Positions 33,344 to 41,384 of a stretch of DNA of 64,000 nucleotides are shown here, piece by piece. The notes under the pieces are model-generated. The model was not told the DNA's origin, did not search any database, and was given only the letters and a program-made list of their open reading frames with translations. Both the position numbers and the translations under genes were made by a program. How positions within the stretch are numbered: position 1 is the stretch's first letter; every line of letters starts with the position of its first letter. Origin of the DNA: Caballeronia sp. Lep1P3 (GTDB lineage: Bacteria > Pseudomonadota > Gammaproteobacteria > Burkholderiales > Burkholderiaceae); NCBI RefSeq assembly GCF_022879595.1, contig NZ_CP084267.1:62001-126000 (forward strand), read 5' to 3'.

Positions 33344-34360
33344 ATGCGTACCCTGCGCCACATTGCTGCTCTTTCCGGCATCGCGTTCACGCTCGCCGCC
33401 GCTTCCGTATCCGCTCACGCCGAAAAAATCTCGATCATGGTCGGCGGCGCGACGAAGATCATCTATCTGCCCGCGAAGCTGACCGAGCAACTCGGCTACT
33501 TCAAGGACGAAGGGCTGGATGTCGAAATCCTCTCGCAGCCGGCTGGCGTCGATGCCGAGAACGAGCTGCTCGCGGGCGCGGTGCAAGGCGTGGTCGGCTT
33601 CTACGATCACACCATCGACTTGCAGAGCAAGGGCAAGGAAGTGCAGGCGCTGGTCGTGTTCGGCCAGGTGCCGGGCGAAGTGGAGATGGTGTCCACCAAA
33701 GCCGCGGACAAGGTGAAGAGCATGGCCGACGTGAAGGGCAAGACGCTCGGCGTGACGGGTCTAGGTTCATCGACGAGCTTTCTCACGCAGTATCTCGCGC
33801 AGCGCGCGGGCGTGGCGTCGAAGGACTACACGCTGTTGCCGGTCGGCGCGGACGCGAGCTTTATCGCGGCAGTGAAGCAGGAGCGCATCGACGCGGGCAT
33901 GACCACCGAGCCGACCGTCTCGCAACTCATCAAGACCGGCGACGCGAAGGTGCTCGTCGACATGCGCACGCTCGAAGGCACGCGCGCCGCGCTCGGCGGC
34001 ACGTATCCGGCGTCGAGCTTCTACGTGCAGCGCGCGTGGGCCGAATCGCACAAGGCCGAGGCCGCGAAGCTGTCGCACGCGTTCGCGAAGACGCTCAACT
34101 TCATCGCGACGCATAGCGCGGAAGAGATCACGGAAAAGATGCCGAAGGATTACTACGCGAAGAACAAGGACCTCTACGTGGCCGCGCTGAAGGCGTCGCT
34201 GCCGATGTTCACGAAGGACGGCAAGATGCCCGCCGATGGCCCGGACACCGTGCTGAAGGTGCTCTCCGCGTTCAACCCGTCGGTGAAGGGCAAGCATATC
34301 GACCTCGCGCGCACGTATTCGAACGAATACGTGTCGGGCACGGCCACGGCGTCGAAGTGA
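33344..34360 (+). CDS. NitT/TauT-type ABC transporter substrate-binding protein
   Basis: This 338-residue protein has a signal peptide (about 1-27, ending VSAHA) and an NMT1/TauA-like binding domain: ISIMVGGATKIIYLPAKLTE, YFKDEGLDVEILSQPAGVDA, GVVGFYDHTI, VKGKTLGVTGLGSSTSFLTQ and AGMTTEPTVSQLI. It captures a small sulfonate, taurine, nitrate or pyrimidine-like compound in the periplasm; the substrate cannot be read. AAGGAGA lies 9 bases before the ATG at 33344. It is the first gene of a complete importer with ATPase (10-base gap) and permease. The divergent TctDE-like two-component genes are the likely regulators (inference). Confidence 0.9.
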   Translation: MRTLRHIAALSGIAFTLAAASVSAHAEKISIMVGGATKIIYLPAKLTEQLGYFKDEGLDVEILSQPAGVDAENELLAGAVQGVVGFYDHTIDLQSKGKEVQALVVFGQVPGEVEMVSTKAADKVKSMADVKGKTLGVTGLGSSTSFLTQYLAQRAGVASKDYTLLPVGADASFIAAVKQERIDAGMTTEPTVSQLIKTGDAKVLVDMRTLEGTRAALGGTYPASSFYVQRAWAESHKAEAAKLSHAFAKTLNFIATHSAEEITEKMPKDYYAKNKDLYVAALKASLPMFTKDGKMPADGPDTVLKVLSAFNPSVKGKHIDLARTYSNEYVSGTATASK

Positions 34361-34370
34361 GGCTTGCGCG

Positions 34371-35159
34371 ATGACTCAATCCACCCAACCCGCCATCGAA
34401 TTCCAGAACGTCTCGTGCCGCTTCATCTCGCCGGATGGCCGCGCGACCGTCGCGTTGCGCGAGTTCAGCATGTCTGTCGCGAAGGGCGAGTTCGTCGCGA
34501 TCGTCGGTCCCACGGGCTGCGGCAAGTCCACGACGCTCAGCATGATTACGGGCCTTCTCAAGCCGACGACCGGCGAAGTGCGCGTGATGGGCCAGCCGGT
34601 CGATGGCATCGATCCGCGCATCGGCTTCGTGTTTCAGGCCGACGCCGTGTTTCCGTGGCGCTCGGTGCTCGACAACGTCGCGGCCGGCCCGCTCTATCGC
34701 GGCCGCTCGAAGTCCGCCGCTTACGACGAAGCCAACGAGTGGCTTCGCCGCGTCGGTCTCGAGAAGTTCGGCAAGCACTATCCGCATCAGTTGTCGGGCG
34801 GCATGCGAAAGCGCGTGGCGCTCGCGCAGACCTTCATCAACAAGCCGGAAATCCTGCTGATGGACGAGCCGTTCTCCGCGCTCGACATGCAGACGCGCAC
34901 GCTGATGCAGGACGAGCTGCTGCAACTGTGGTCGGCGAACGCGGGCTCGGTCGTGTTCGTCACGCACGATCTCGAGGAAGCGATTGCGCTCGCGGACCGC
35001 GTGTTCGTGCTGACGGCGCGGCCCGCGACGCTCAAGAAGGTCTACGAGATCGACCTGCCGCGTCCGCGCGTCACGTCGGAGATTCGCTATCACCCGCATT
35101 TCATCGAGATTTCGCGCGACATCTGGCGCGACCTGCGCGAAGAAGTGCAGATCGGTTGA
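34371..35159 (+). CDS. NitT/TauT-type ABC transporter ATPase
   Basis: This 262-residue ATPase powers uptake with the permease encoded next. It shows Walker A (GPTGCGKSTTLSMI), Q-loop (FVFQADAVFPWRS), signature LSGGMRKRVALAQTF, Walker B (LLMDEPFSALD) and the switch His (VTHDLEEAIAL), followed by the family's RPATLKKVYEIDLPRPR tail. All catalytic residues are present. The start at 34371 has GAGG 9 bases upstream and lies 10 bases after the binding-protein stop, so it is co-transcribed. Confidence 0.93.
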   Translation: MTQSTQPAIEFQNVSCRFISPDGRATVALREFSMSVAKGEFVAIVGPTGCGKSTTLSMITGLLKPTTGEVRVMGQPVDGIDPRIGFVFQADAVFPWRSVLDNVAAGPLYRGRSKSAAYDEANEWLRRVGLEKFGKHYPHQLSGGMRKRVALAQTFINKPEILLMDEPFSALDMQTRTLMQDELLQLWSANAGSVVFVTHDLEEAIALADRVFVLTARPATLKKVYEIDLPRPRVTSEIRYHPHFIEISRDIWRDLREEVQIG

Positions 35160-35183
35160 ACTAGCTCACGAGGAACATCGAAT

Positions 35184-36044
35184 ATGTCCACGCCTCAACA
35201 AGCGATGCCCGCCGGCATCGACCCGACCGCGCTCGCGCAGGTCGAACGCGACGCGCAAAGGCGCATCAGGCAGCGCCATGCGCTCGTGATCGGGCTGCGA
35301 ATCGCGGTGCTCGTCATCGTGCTCGGCGGCTGGGAACTGTCCGCGCGCCTGCACTGGATCGACCCGTTTTTCTTCTCGATGCCTTCGGCCATCTTCCAGC
35401 AGATCGTCGAATGGTTCGTCGAGGGCACGTCGCAAGGGCCGCTGCTCACGCAAGTCTGGGTGACGCTCGAAGAGACGGGATTGGGCTTCATCATCGGCTC
35501 GGTGGCGGGCGTCATCTGCGGCATCGTGCTCGGGCGCAACAAGCTGCTCTCGGACGTGTTCAGCCTCTACATCAAGATCGCCAACTCGATTCCGCGCGTG
35601 GTGCTCGGCTCCGTCTTCGTGATCGCGCTGGGTCTCGGGATGGCGTCGAAGGTCGCGCTCGCGGTCGTGATGGTGTTCTTCGTCGTGTTCGCCAATGCAT
35701 TCCAGGGCGTGCGCGAAGCGGACCGCTACATGATCGCGAATGCGCAGATTCTCGGCGCGTCGCGCCGTCAGGTGACGACGTCGGTGGTGATTCCGTCGGC
35801 GCTTTCGTGGATTCTCGCGAGCCTGCACGTGAGCTTCGGCTTCGCGCTCGTCGGCGCGGTGGTCGGCGAGTTTCTCGGCTCGAAGCAGGGCATCGGCCTT
35901 CTGATCTCGACGGCGCAAGGCGCGTTCAACGCGAGCGGCGTGTTCGCGGCGATGATCGTGCTCGCCGTGGTCGCGCTCGCCGCGGATTATCTGCTGACGG
36001 CGGTCGAACACCGGCTGTTGAAGTGGCGCCCGACTGCGAGCTGA
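35184..36044 (+). CDS. NitT/TauT-type ABC transporter permease
   Basis: This 286-residue inner-membrane protein has about six membrane segments and the ABC permease coupling loop EADRYMIANAQILGASRRQV. Its N-terminal 30 residues are hydrophilic (MSTPQQAMPAGIDPTALAQV). It forms the channel for the importer with the ATPase encoded 24 bases upstream. The ATG has GAGGAA 11 bases upstream. A strong terminator ends the transcript 34 bases after the stop, so the importer is a three-gene operon. Confidence 0.92.
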   Translation: MSTPQQAMPAGIDPTALAQVERDAQRRIRQRHALVIGLRIAVLVIVLGGWELSARLHWIDPFFFSMPSAIFQQIVEWFVEGTSQGPLLTQVWVTLEETGLGFIIGSVAGVICGIVLGRNKLLSDVFSLYIKIANSIPRVVLGSVFVIALGLGMASKVALAVVMVFFVVFANAFQGVREADRYMIANAQILGASRRQVTTSVVIPSALSWILASLHVSFGFALVGAVVGEFLGSKQGIGLLISTAQGAFNASGVFAAMIVLAVVALAADYLLTAVEHRLLKWRPTAS

Positions 36045-36077
36045 TCCGCAGCTTGTCCACGTGCGCCATAAAAACGA

Positions 36078-36105
36078 AACCCCACGCGCGGCGCGTGGGG
36101 TTTTT
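36078..36105 (+). terminator. Terminator of the NitT/TauT importer operon
   Basis: An 8-bp GC-rich stem (CCCCACGC with GCGTGGGG), a 5-nt loop and five T. A run of A on the other side means it could also end transcripts from the leftward gene downstream. Confidence 0.88.
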
Positions 36106-36131
36106 GCTTGGGCGATGACGCCGGGAACCGC

Positions 36132-36797
36132 TCAGCGAAGCGACGCGCGCGCGCCCTCTTCCACCGGCTTTTCCCATCCGAAAGCCTGAACGTCGGACAC
36201 CGGGGCATCCACCGCCACGACGCCGGCAAGCTCGCCCGGCATCGGCAGCACAACGCCATGCCACGCCGCGCTTGCGGCGCCATCGCACTTATTGACGATA
36301 TCGCCGCGCTCCGCCCGCATCCGGCCGATATGCGCCGCGTCGCCGGGCGAATTGGCCGCGAGCCCGATCCCCACGTTCGCCGACGCCACCGCGATCACGA
36401 TCCAGATGCCCGAATACGCGACATCGACGAAGAGCCCGCCGCCGCCCTGCGGGTCCGTCACGACGATGCGCTCGTCCGGCCCGTCCTCCACGCGCACTTC
36501 CTGCGGGCGGCAGCGAAACATCTGCGAGACGACGAGCCGCAGCGTCGCGCGCGCGACGCCGAAGCGCCGGCCGATCGACGAATTCGGATGAAGCCGCGCA
36601 CGCCTGCGCTCGGCAACACTCAGCCAGCTACCGATATTCGACGCGGACGCGAAGCGGAATTCGCTCGTGACGAGCCACACGCAGACTTCGCCGCGCGCGG
36701 GCGGCCGCTCGACGGTGCGTGATTTGGCGAGATCGTGGTAGTGCCACGCGATGTCGTCCGCGATTTCGAGCGGAAGAGAGACGGAGTCGCCCTGCAT
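36132..36797 (-). CDS. Degenerate Sfp-like phosphopantetheinyl transferase homologue
   Basis: This 221-residue protein follows the layout of Sfp-type 4'-phosphopantetheinyl transferases (VWLVTSEF; LSVAERRRARLHPN; RRFGVARATLRLVVSQMF; VRVEDGPDERIVVTDPQGG), but key parts are changed. The conserved SHS region reads VAYSGIW, and the Mg-binding DxE of VGxDxE reads VGIGLA. The WxxKEA motif is missing, and the C-terminal half ends without the second domain's usual features. It is therefore unlikely to transfer phosphopantetheine; a regulatory or structural leftover role is possible (inference). The frame itself is intact, so it may still be expressed. The ATG at 36797 was chosen over a GTG next to it. 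Confidence 0.7.
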   Translation of the reverse strand: MQGDSVSLPLEIADDIAWHYHDLAKSRTVERPPARGEVCVWLVTSEFRFASASNIGSWLSVAERRRARLHPNSSIGRRFGVARATLRLVVSQMFRCRPQEVRVEDGPDERIVVTDPQGGGGLFVDVAYSGIWIVIAVASANVGIGLAANSPGDAAHIGRMRAERGDIVNKCDGAASAAWHGVVLPMPGELAGVVAVDAPVSDVQAFGWEKPVEEGARASLR

Positions 36798-36947
36798 CAC
36801 GCATGCGGCCCCGGTGAGACAGCGGATTGACGCGGCATTGCAAGCCCCTTCTGGTTGTCGTTCGGGGATGCCCGCCGGAGGCGGACAAACGGTTATTTTC
36901 CCGAACGAAACCTTAAAGAACGCTTAGCAGCATCGGAAATGTTCTAA

Positions 36948-37627
36948 ATCGGAACAATCGACGGGGGATGCGCCGCGCTGCACCGGCTGCTGCGCGGATT
37001 GACGGAAGCCTCGGTGCTCGAAACCAGTCCCGTTGCGCCGCAGTTGTTCGTCACCGGCAGGCGCGTGCGCAGCCTGCTCTACGCGAGCGCGGGCAGCGAC
37101 TGGATCGAGACGGTCACGAAGCTCGTGCTCGGCGAGGTCGCGGAGCAGACGGGCGAGACCTGCTACATCGCACGGTTCGAGGACCTGAAGGAGCGCTGTG
37201 TCGCGATGGTGACGCCGAACAACCCGTCGAGCGGATACGTGGTGCCGGGGCGGCATCTGGCGCTGCACGCGGCATCGTCCGCGAAGGCGATTCTCGCGTT
37301 CCAGGCGCCCGCGCTCGTGCGCAGCATTGTTCCGTATCCGCTGCCGCGATTGACGGATAAGACCATCGTCGATATGGACGCGCTCCTCGCCGAGTTCGAC
37401 GCCATTCGGCAGTGCAAGTGGCCGTGTGCAACGGCGAGGATGATCAGGGCTTCGGCGGGCTGGCGTTCCCGATTCACCTGCCCGATGTCGGCGTGATTTT
37501 CAGCGTGGCGCTGACGGGAGGCATCGACTCATTGCTGGGCGAAAAACGCAGCGAGCATGAAGCGATATTGCGAGCCGGTGCGCGGAGACTCACGGTGGCG
37601 ATTTCGGCCCGCGCGGGGGCGAAATAA
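36948..37627 (+). pseudogene. IclR family regulator remnant (5' truncated, frameshifted)
   Basis: Two frames together spell an IclR regulator. The first (36948-37405 or so) starts directly after a stop with the recognition part of the helix-turn-helix (CAALHRLLRGLTEASVLE) and continues into the ligand domain (QTGETCYIARFEDLKERCVA, YVVPGRHLALHAASSAKAIL, LLAEFDAIRQ). At about 37405-37415 the match jumps to another frame (VQVAVCNGEDDQGFGGLAFP, VGVIFSVALTGGIDSLLGEK, ending AISARAGAK at 37627), consistent with a 1-base deletion. The first part of the DNA-binding domain is gone. The gene is broken; its target genes are unknown. No insertion sequence is beside it. Confidence 0.8.
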
Positions 37628-37664
37628 CGGGACGCAATAAGCGGGACGAAACAAGCGGGGCGCA
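37624..37664. repeat. Three imperfect 13-14 bp tandem units
   Basis: The units ATAACGGGACGCA, ATAAGCGGGACGAA and ACAAGCGGGGCGCA lie in a row right after the IclR remnant. They could be slippage debris. Confidence 0.5.
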
Positions 37665-37766
37665 GCGCACCCGCGTGATTCGAAGAGCGAGCGGCTTATC
37701 GCTCGCGGCCCTTCGAACCAGGCGAGCGGCGCGCGATGCCCCAACGCGCCGCCGCCCGCGTCTGCA

Positions 37767-40022
37767 TCAACGTCGCGCGTAGTCCTTCGCCGTGCACAGC
37801 GACGCCGCGAGCGCGAGTTGCGTGTCGTCGCGTCCGGCGAGGCGCGCAAGCCAGCGGCTCGCGTCCTTCGACATCGCCGTGAACGGCGCGGTCACGCGCT
37901 GCAAGTAGGCCGTCGTCGGCGACACCACGCTCACGTTCATCATCATGCCGCGATCTTCGTGATCGAGAATATGGCAATGCATCACGAATTCGCCGGTGAA
38001 GTCCTCGTATATCGTCCGCATGTGCAGCGTGTAGCCCGCTTTCAGGAAGAGCGTGTCGCGAATCACGCCCTGCAGGTTGCAGTACTCGGTGTCGCCGGTC
38101 GCGATCTCGTCGGCCGTGCATCCGCCGTTGCTGCTGAAGATCGAGTTCCCGGCTCCGTTCGTGATGTCCATGATCTTGAACGGGTTCGTGTGGATGTGGA
38201 ACACATGCGTGGCGAGCGGCGACGCCGACACGTCCCACTGATCGATGTTGCCGAGCACGCCCGTGTAAGAAATCACGCTCGGGTCATACGTATTGCCGTT
38301 GATGACGAAACGCGGCGGCCCGTTCACCTGAATATCGAACTGCTGCGTCACGGTATTGGCGACCTTGCCGTCGACCGGAACCGTCGGTGCGAACGCGCGC
38401 AGCGTGAGCGACGACAGATCCGACTTCGCCGGTTGCGCAAGCGTCGGATTCGCGGCGACGAGCTGATCGCGAATGTACTGCCAGTAGCGCGAGTGGTTGC
38501 CGACCGTCGTGTTCGGAATGTTCGTGCCGGGGCCGACGCGCGCGAGCGACAGGAGCCGGCGATCCTTCGCCTTCGTCGAATTCGTGCGGAAGTTGATGGT
38601 CGCGGACGCGTTGGCGGCTTCGTCGAGGATGCAGTACAGCCCCGGCGACGGAAACGCCACGAGGACGTCGCTGCGGTAGCCGGGGTTCATCGAATTGACG
38701 TCCTTCTCGACCATCGCGGGCATCGTGATGCCGTCTTCGGCGAACTCGAGCTGCTTCACCACTTCCCCGCTGCACAGCGAATCGAGCGTGATGGTCTGTG
38801 AGGACTTCGTGCGGTCCTTAGCGAGCGCGGACGCCGCCGCGTTGGTCGCCGTGTTGACCTGCGCAGTCGAGAGCGACTGCGAATCCGCGAGACCGAGCGC
38901 GGAAAGATTCGCGCGGACGATCTTCACGTTGATCGTGTCGCGGTTGCCGCCGTGCACGAGGCGCAGGCGGCGAATGTCGCCGGCAGGCACGAACGTGACC
39001 GCGCTCGGAAACACCGGCTGCACGACGCCGTTGATCTGCGTGTAGCGGCCGGAAATGACCCACGTCGAATTGAGCTGATTCGCGTGGCCGGGCCGCGGGT
39101 CGGGCACGAACGCGAGCTGGTTCGTGTAGCCGCGAATTCCGCCGACGGCGCCTTGCGGGCAGGTCCATTCGAACGTGGTCGGATCGGCGATCGGCACATC
39201 GGAGGTGGAGTCGCTGAAGCAGCCGTATTCGATCTGCTGAAAGAGCATCACATGCTCGCGCAGCGGCAGCGCAAGCAGCTTGCGATGCAGGATCGTATCG
39301 ATATCCGCGCCGCCATTGGTCATGCCGCTCTTCGCCTGCCGCGAACCGCGCACGATCAGCACGCCCGCCATGCCGCTCGCCACGTCGATCGCCGTGGAAC
39401 CATGCAGATGCGCGTGATACCAGAACGTGCCCGACGGATGATCGGCCGGGAGCTTGTAACTGTACTGCTGCGTCTGCCCCGGCAACACGGTCAGCAGCAC
39501 GTTGTCCGACGTACCCGACGGCGATACGTGCAGGCCGTGCGTGTGCACATTCGTGTTGTTGTAGCAATGCGGCGTGGAATGATCGGGGTTCGTGGGACAG
39601 TTCGACGGCGGATTGTCCGCGCCGAGCGTGTTCTTGAGCGTCAGCTTGAGCGTCGCGCCGGGCTTGATGCTGATCGTCGGGCCGGACGGACAGCCGTTGT
39701 ACGAGCGCATCGAGACGTTGTCGAACGAATCGGTCGACGGGTTGTAGATGCGGTAGGTGCCCATCTGCACCTTGAGCGTGACGGACGTCGAATTGCCTGA
39801 AGGATTGAGGCCCGACAGACATTGCAGCCGCTGAAGAATCGACAGCAGCGTGCCCGGCGTGGACACGGCGGTGTTGTCGGCGGTGGCATCCGAGGCGTCG
39901 CTCAGATCATCGAAAGAACGCGCCGTCAAGGTGCTTTGCGCGACGCAGAGCGCAGGCGCGAGCGCGAGTGCAACGAGCATGGCGAGCGCCGCCCGGACGA
40001 CCATGCGGATACGGTTTTTCAT
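37767..40022 (-). CDS. Large exported multicopper oxidase
   Basis: This 751-residue protein has a signal peptide (about 1-29, ending CVAQS) and the four multicopper-oxidase copper motifs: HTHGLHV (near 159), FWYHAHLHG (near 200), HVFHIHTNPF (near 604) and MHCHILDHEDRGMM (near 680), giving the type 1 and trinuclear sites. It is longer than bacterial CueO (about 500 residues) because of inserts between the second and third motifs (about 270-520). It oxidises phenolics, metals or similar with oxygen in the periplasm or outside; the substrate is not known. The ATG at 40022 has GGGGAGA 5 bases upstream. No copper-resistance genes are adjacent. The 263 bases upstream hold no other gene. Confidence 0.9.
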   Translation of the reverse strand: MKNRIRMVVRAALAMLVALALAPALCVAQSTLTARSFDDLSDASDATADNTAVSTPGTLLSILQRLQCLSGLNPSGNSTSVTLKVQMGTYRIYNPSTDSFDNVSMRSYNGCPSGPTISIKPGATLKLTLKNTLGADNPPSNCPTNPDHSTPHCYNNTNVHTHGLHVSPSGTSDNVLLTVLPGQTQQYSYKLPADHPSGTFWYHAHLHGSTAIDVASGMAGVLIVRGSRQAKSGMTNGGADIDTILHRKLLALPLREHVMLFQQIEYGCFSDSTSDVPIADPTTFEWTCPQGAVGGIRGYTNQLAFVPDPRPGHANQLNSTWVISGRYTQINGVVQPVFPSAVTFVPAGDIRRLRLVHGGNRDTINVKIVRANLSALGLADSQSLSTAQVNTATNAAASALAKDRTKSSQTITLDSLCSGEVVKQLEFAEDGITMPAMVEKDVNSMNPGYRSDVLVAFPSPGLYCILDEAANASATINFRTNSTKAKDRRLLSLARVGPGTNIPNTTVGNHSRYWQYIRDQLVAANPTLAQPAKSDLSSLTLRAFAPTVPVDGKVANTVTQQFDIQVNGPPRFVINGNTYDPSVISYTGVLGNIDQWDVSASPLATHVFHIHTNPFKIMDITNGAGNSIFSSNGGCTADEIATGDTEYCNLQGVIRDTLFLKAGYTLHMRTIYEDFTGEFVMHCHILDHEDRGMMMNVSVVSPTTAYLQRVTAPFTAMSKDASRWLARLAGRDDTQLALAASLCTAKDYARR

Positions 40023-40285
40023 CGTCTCTCCCCTCGACTCGAGTTCTCGTCGGTTGACTGCAAGTTGACGATAGGGCATTGAAAACCGTCACGTATCCCT
40101 AATCGATTTCCATGTGTGCGCTGACGCACACGAGCCGTTTAGGGCGCCTGCACGCTTTTACCGGGCGGGCAGCGCAGGCGAAATATTCCTGTCCGTCTCA
40201 ATGGCGCGCGCGCATTTCGTGTGCTATGTCGATGCCGTTGCATCGCACTGCGGAATATTTCCAGGCTTACGTTGGGCTTGCGAAT

Positions 40286-41236
40286 TTACGCTTCGGCGAT
40301 CTTGCGTGGAGCGCGGCCCGAGCCATTCTTCGCGTTCCTGATCGGCGCTTTCGTCTGCGCATTGATCTGCTCCTGCAGCCATTCGCGAAAGAGCGCGACT
40401 TGCGGGGCGTCGTCCTGGCCGCGACGCGTGACGAGCCAGTACGACTGATGCCCGTCCACGTCGACATCGAGCAGCGGCACGAGCGCGCGCCGCCGCAACT
40501 CGGGCGCAATCATGTGACGGTCCGCGATCGTGACGCCGAGTCCATCGACAGCCGCGCGGATCGCGTGATCGAGCAGATCGAATTCGTAGCCGCCGCCAAG
40601 ATCGACGCCGTCGATCCGCGCCGCCTTCAGCCAGTGCTGCCAGGTGAGATAGCGCTGGTCGCGGCTTGCGAGCACATGCAACAGCGTGAATTCGTTCAGG
40701 TCGACGCTGGAGGGCGCGCGCTCGCCGAGCAGCGCGGGCGAGCACACGGCGATATGCCGCTCCTGCATCAACAGGCGGTTATCGAGACCGTCCCATTCGC
40801 CGTTGCCGAAGCGGATCGCGCAATCGAGCGCGCCCGATTCCGCGAGGTTGTCGCGCAGGCTCGTGGTCAGCGTGATTTGAAGTTCGGGCGCGCGTTCGCG
40901 CAGCGATTGCAGGCGCGGCATGAGCCAGCGGCTCGTGAAGGTCGGCGGCGCGTTGATGCGCAGCCGCTTCAGATGCGTCTTTTCCTGAATGCCGCGCACG
41001 GTAAGTTCGATGCCGTCGAACGACATCTTGAGCGCCTGCAACAGCAGGCGCCCGGTGGCGGTCAGTTCGAGATGATGATGCCGTCGCAACAGCAGCAGTT
41101 CGCCAAGCTGCGTTTCGAGCTGGCGAACCTGCCGGCTGACCGCGCTCTGCGTGACATGCAACGCTTCGGCGGCGCGGGTGAAGCTGCCGGTGTGACCGGC
41201 CACTTCGAAAGCCCTCAGCGCGTTGAGGGCGGGCAT
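40286..41236 (-). CDS. LysR family regulator, GcvA-like
   Basis: This 316-residue regulator has an N-terminal LysR helix-turn-helix (LNALRAFEVAGHTGSFTRAA, EALHVTQSAVSRQVRQLETQ) and a two-lobed ligand domain (LKRLRINAPPTFTSRWLMPR, CAIRFGNGEWDGLDNRLLMQ, FDLLDHAIRAAVDGLGVTIA). The motif set is GcvA-like. The ATG at 41236 has only GAAG upstream; a TTG four codons before it would also work. It lies downstream of the GMC oxidoreductase gene on the same strand with a 148-base gap, so it may have its own promoter. It probably controls the catabolic operon upstream of it (inference). Confidence 0.9.
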   Translation of the reverse strand: MPALNALRAFEVAGHTGSFTRAAEALHVTQSAVSRQVRQLETQLGELLLLRRHHHLELTATGRLLLQALKMSFDGIELTVRGIQEKTHLKRLRINAPPTFTSRWLMPRLQSLRERAPELQITLTTSLRDNLAESGALDCAIRFGNGEWDGLDNRLLMQERHIAVCSPALLGERAPSSVDLNEFTLLHVLASRDQRYLTWQHWLKAARIDGVDLGGGYEFDLLDHAIRAAVDGLGVTIADRHMIAPELRRRALVPLLDVDVDGHQSYWLVTRRGQDDAPQVALFREWLQEQINAQTKAPIRNAKNGSGRAPRKIAEA

Positions 41237-41384
41237 CTTTCGCTTCAAGTCGGTGTCCTTCGCTGCATTCGAGCAGCGGATTGAACACGCCTTCGCAACG
41301 TCCGACGCGGCTTTACGCCAGCAATTTTACGAATCGAAGCAAAATATGCCGCTCTCTCGCGCCGGGACGCGCTGCATCGAGACT

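Noticed and set aside
36800..37700. Mobile element as cause of the IclR remnant
   Set aside because: No transposase fragment, inverted ends or target duplication was found around it.
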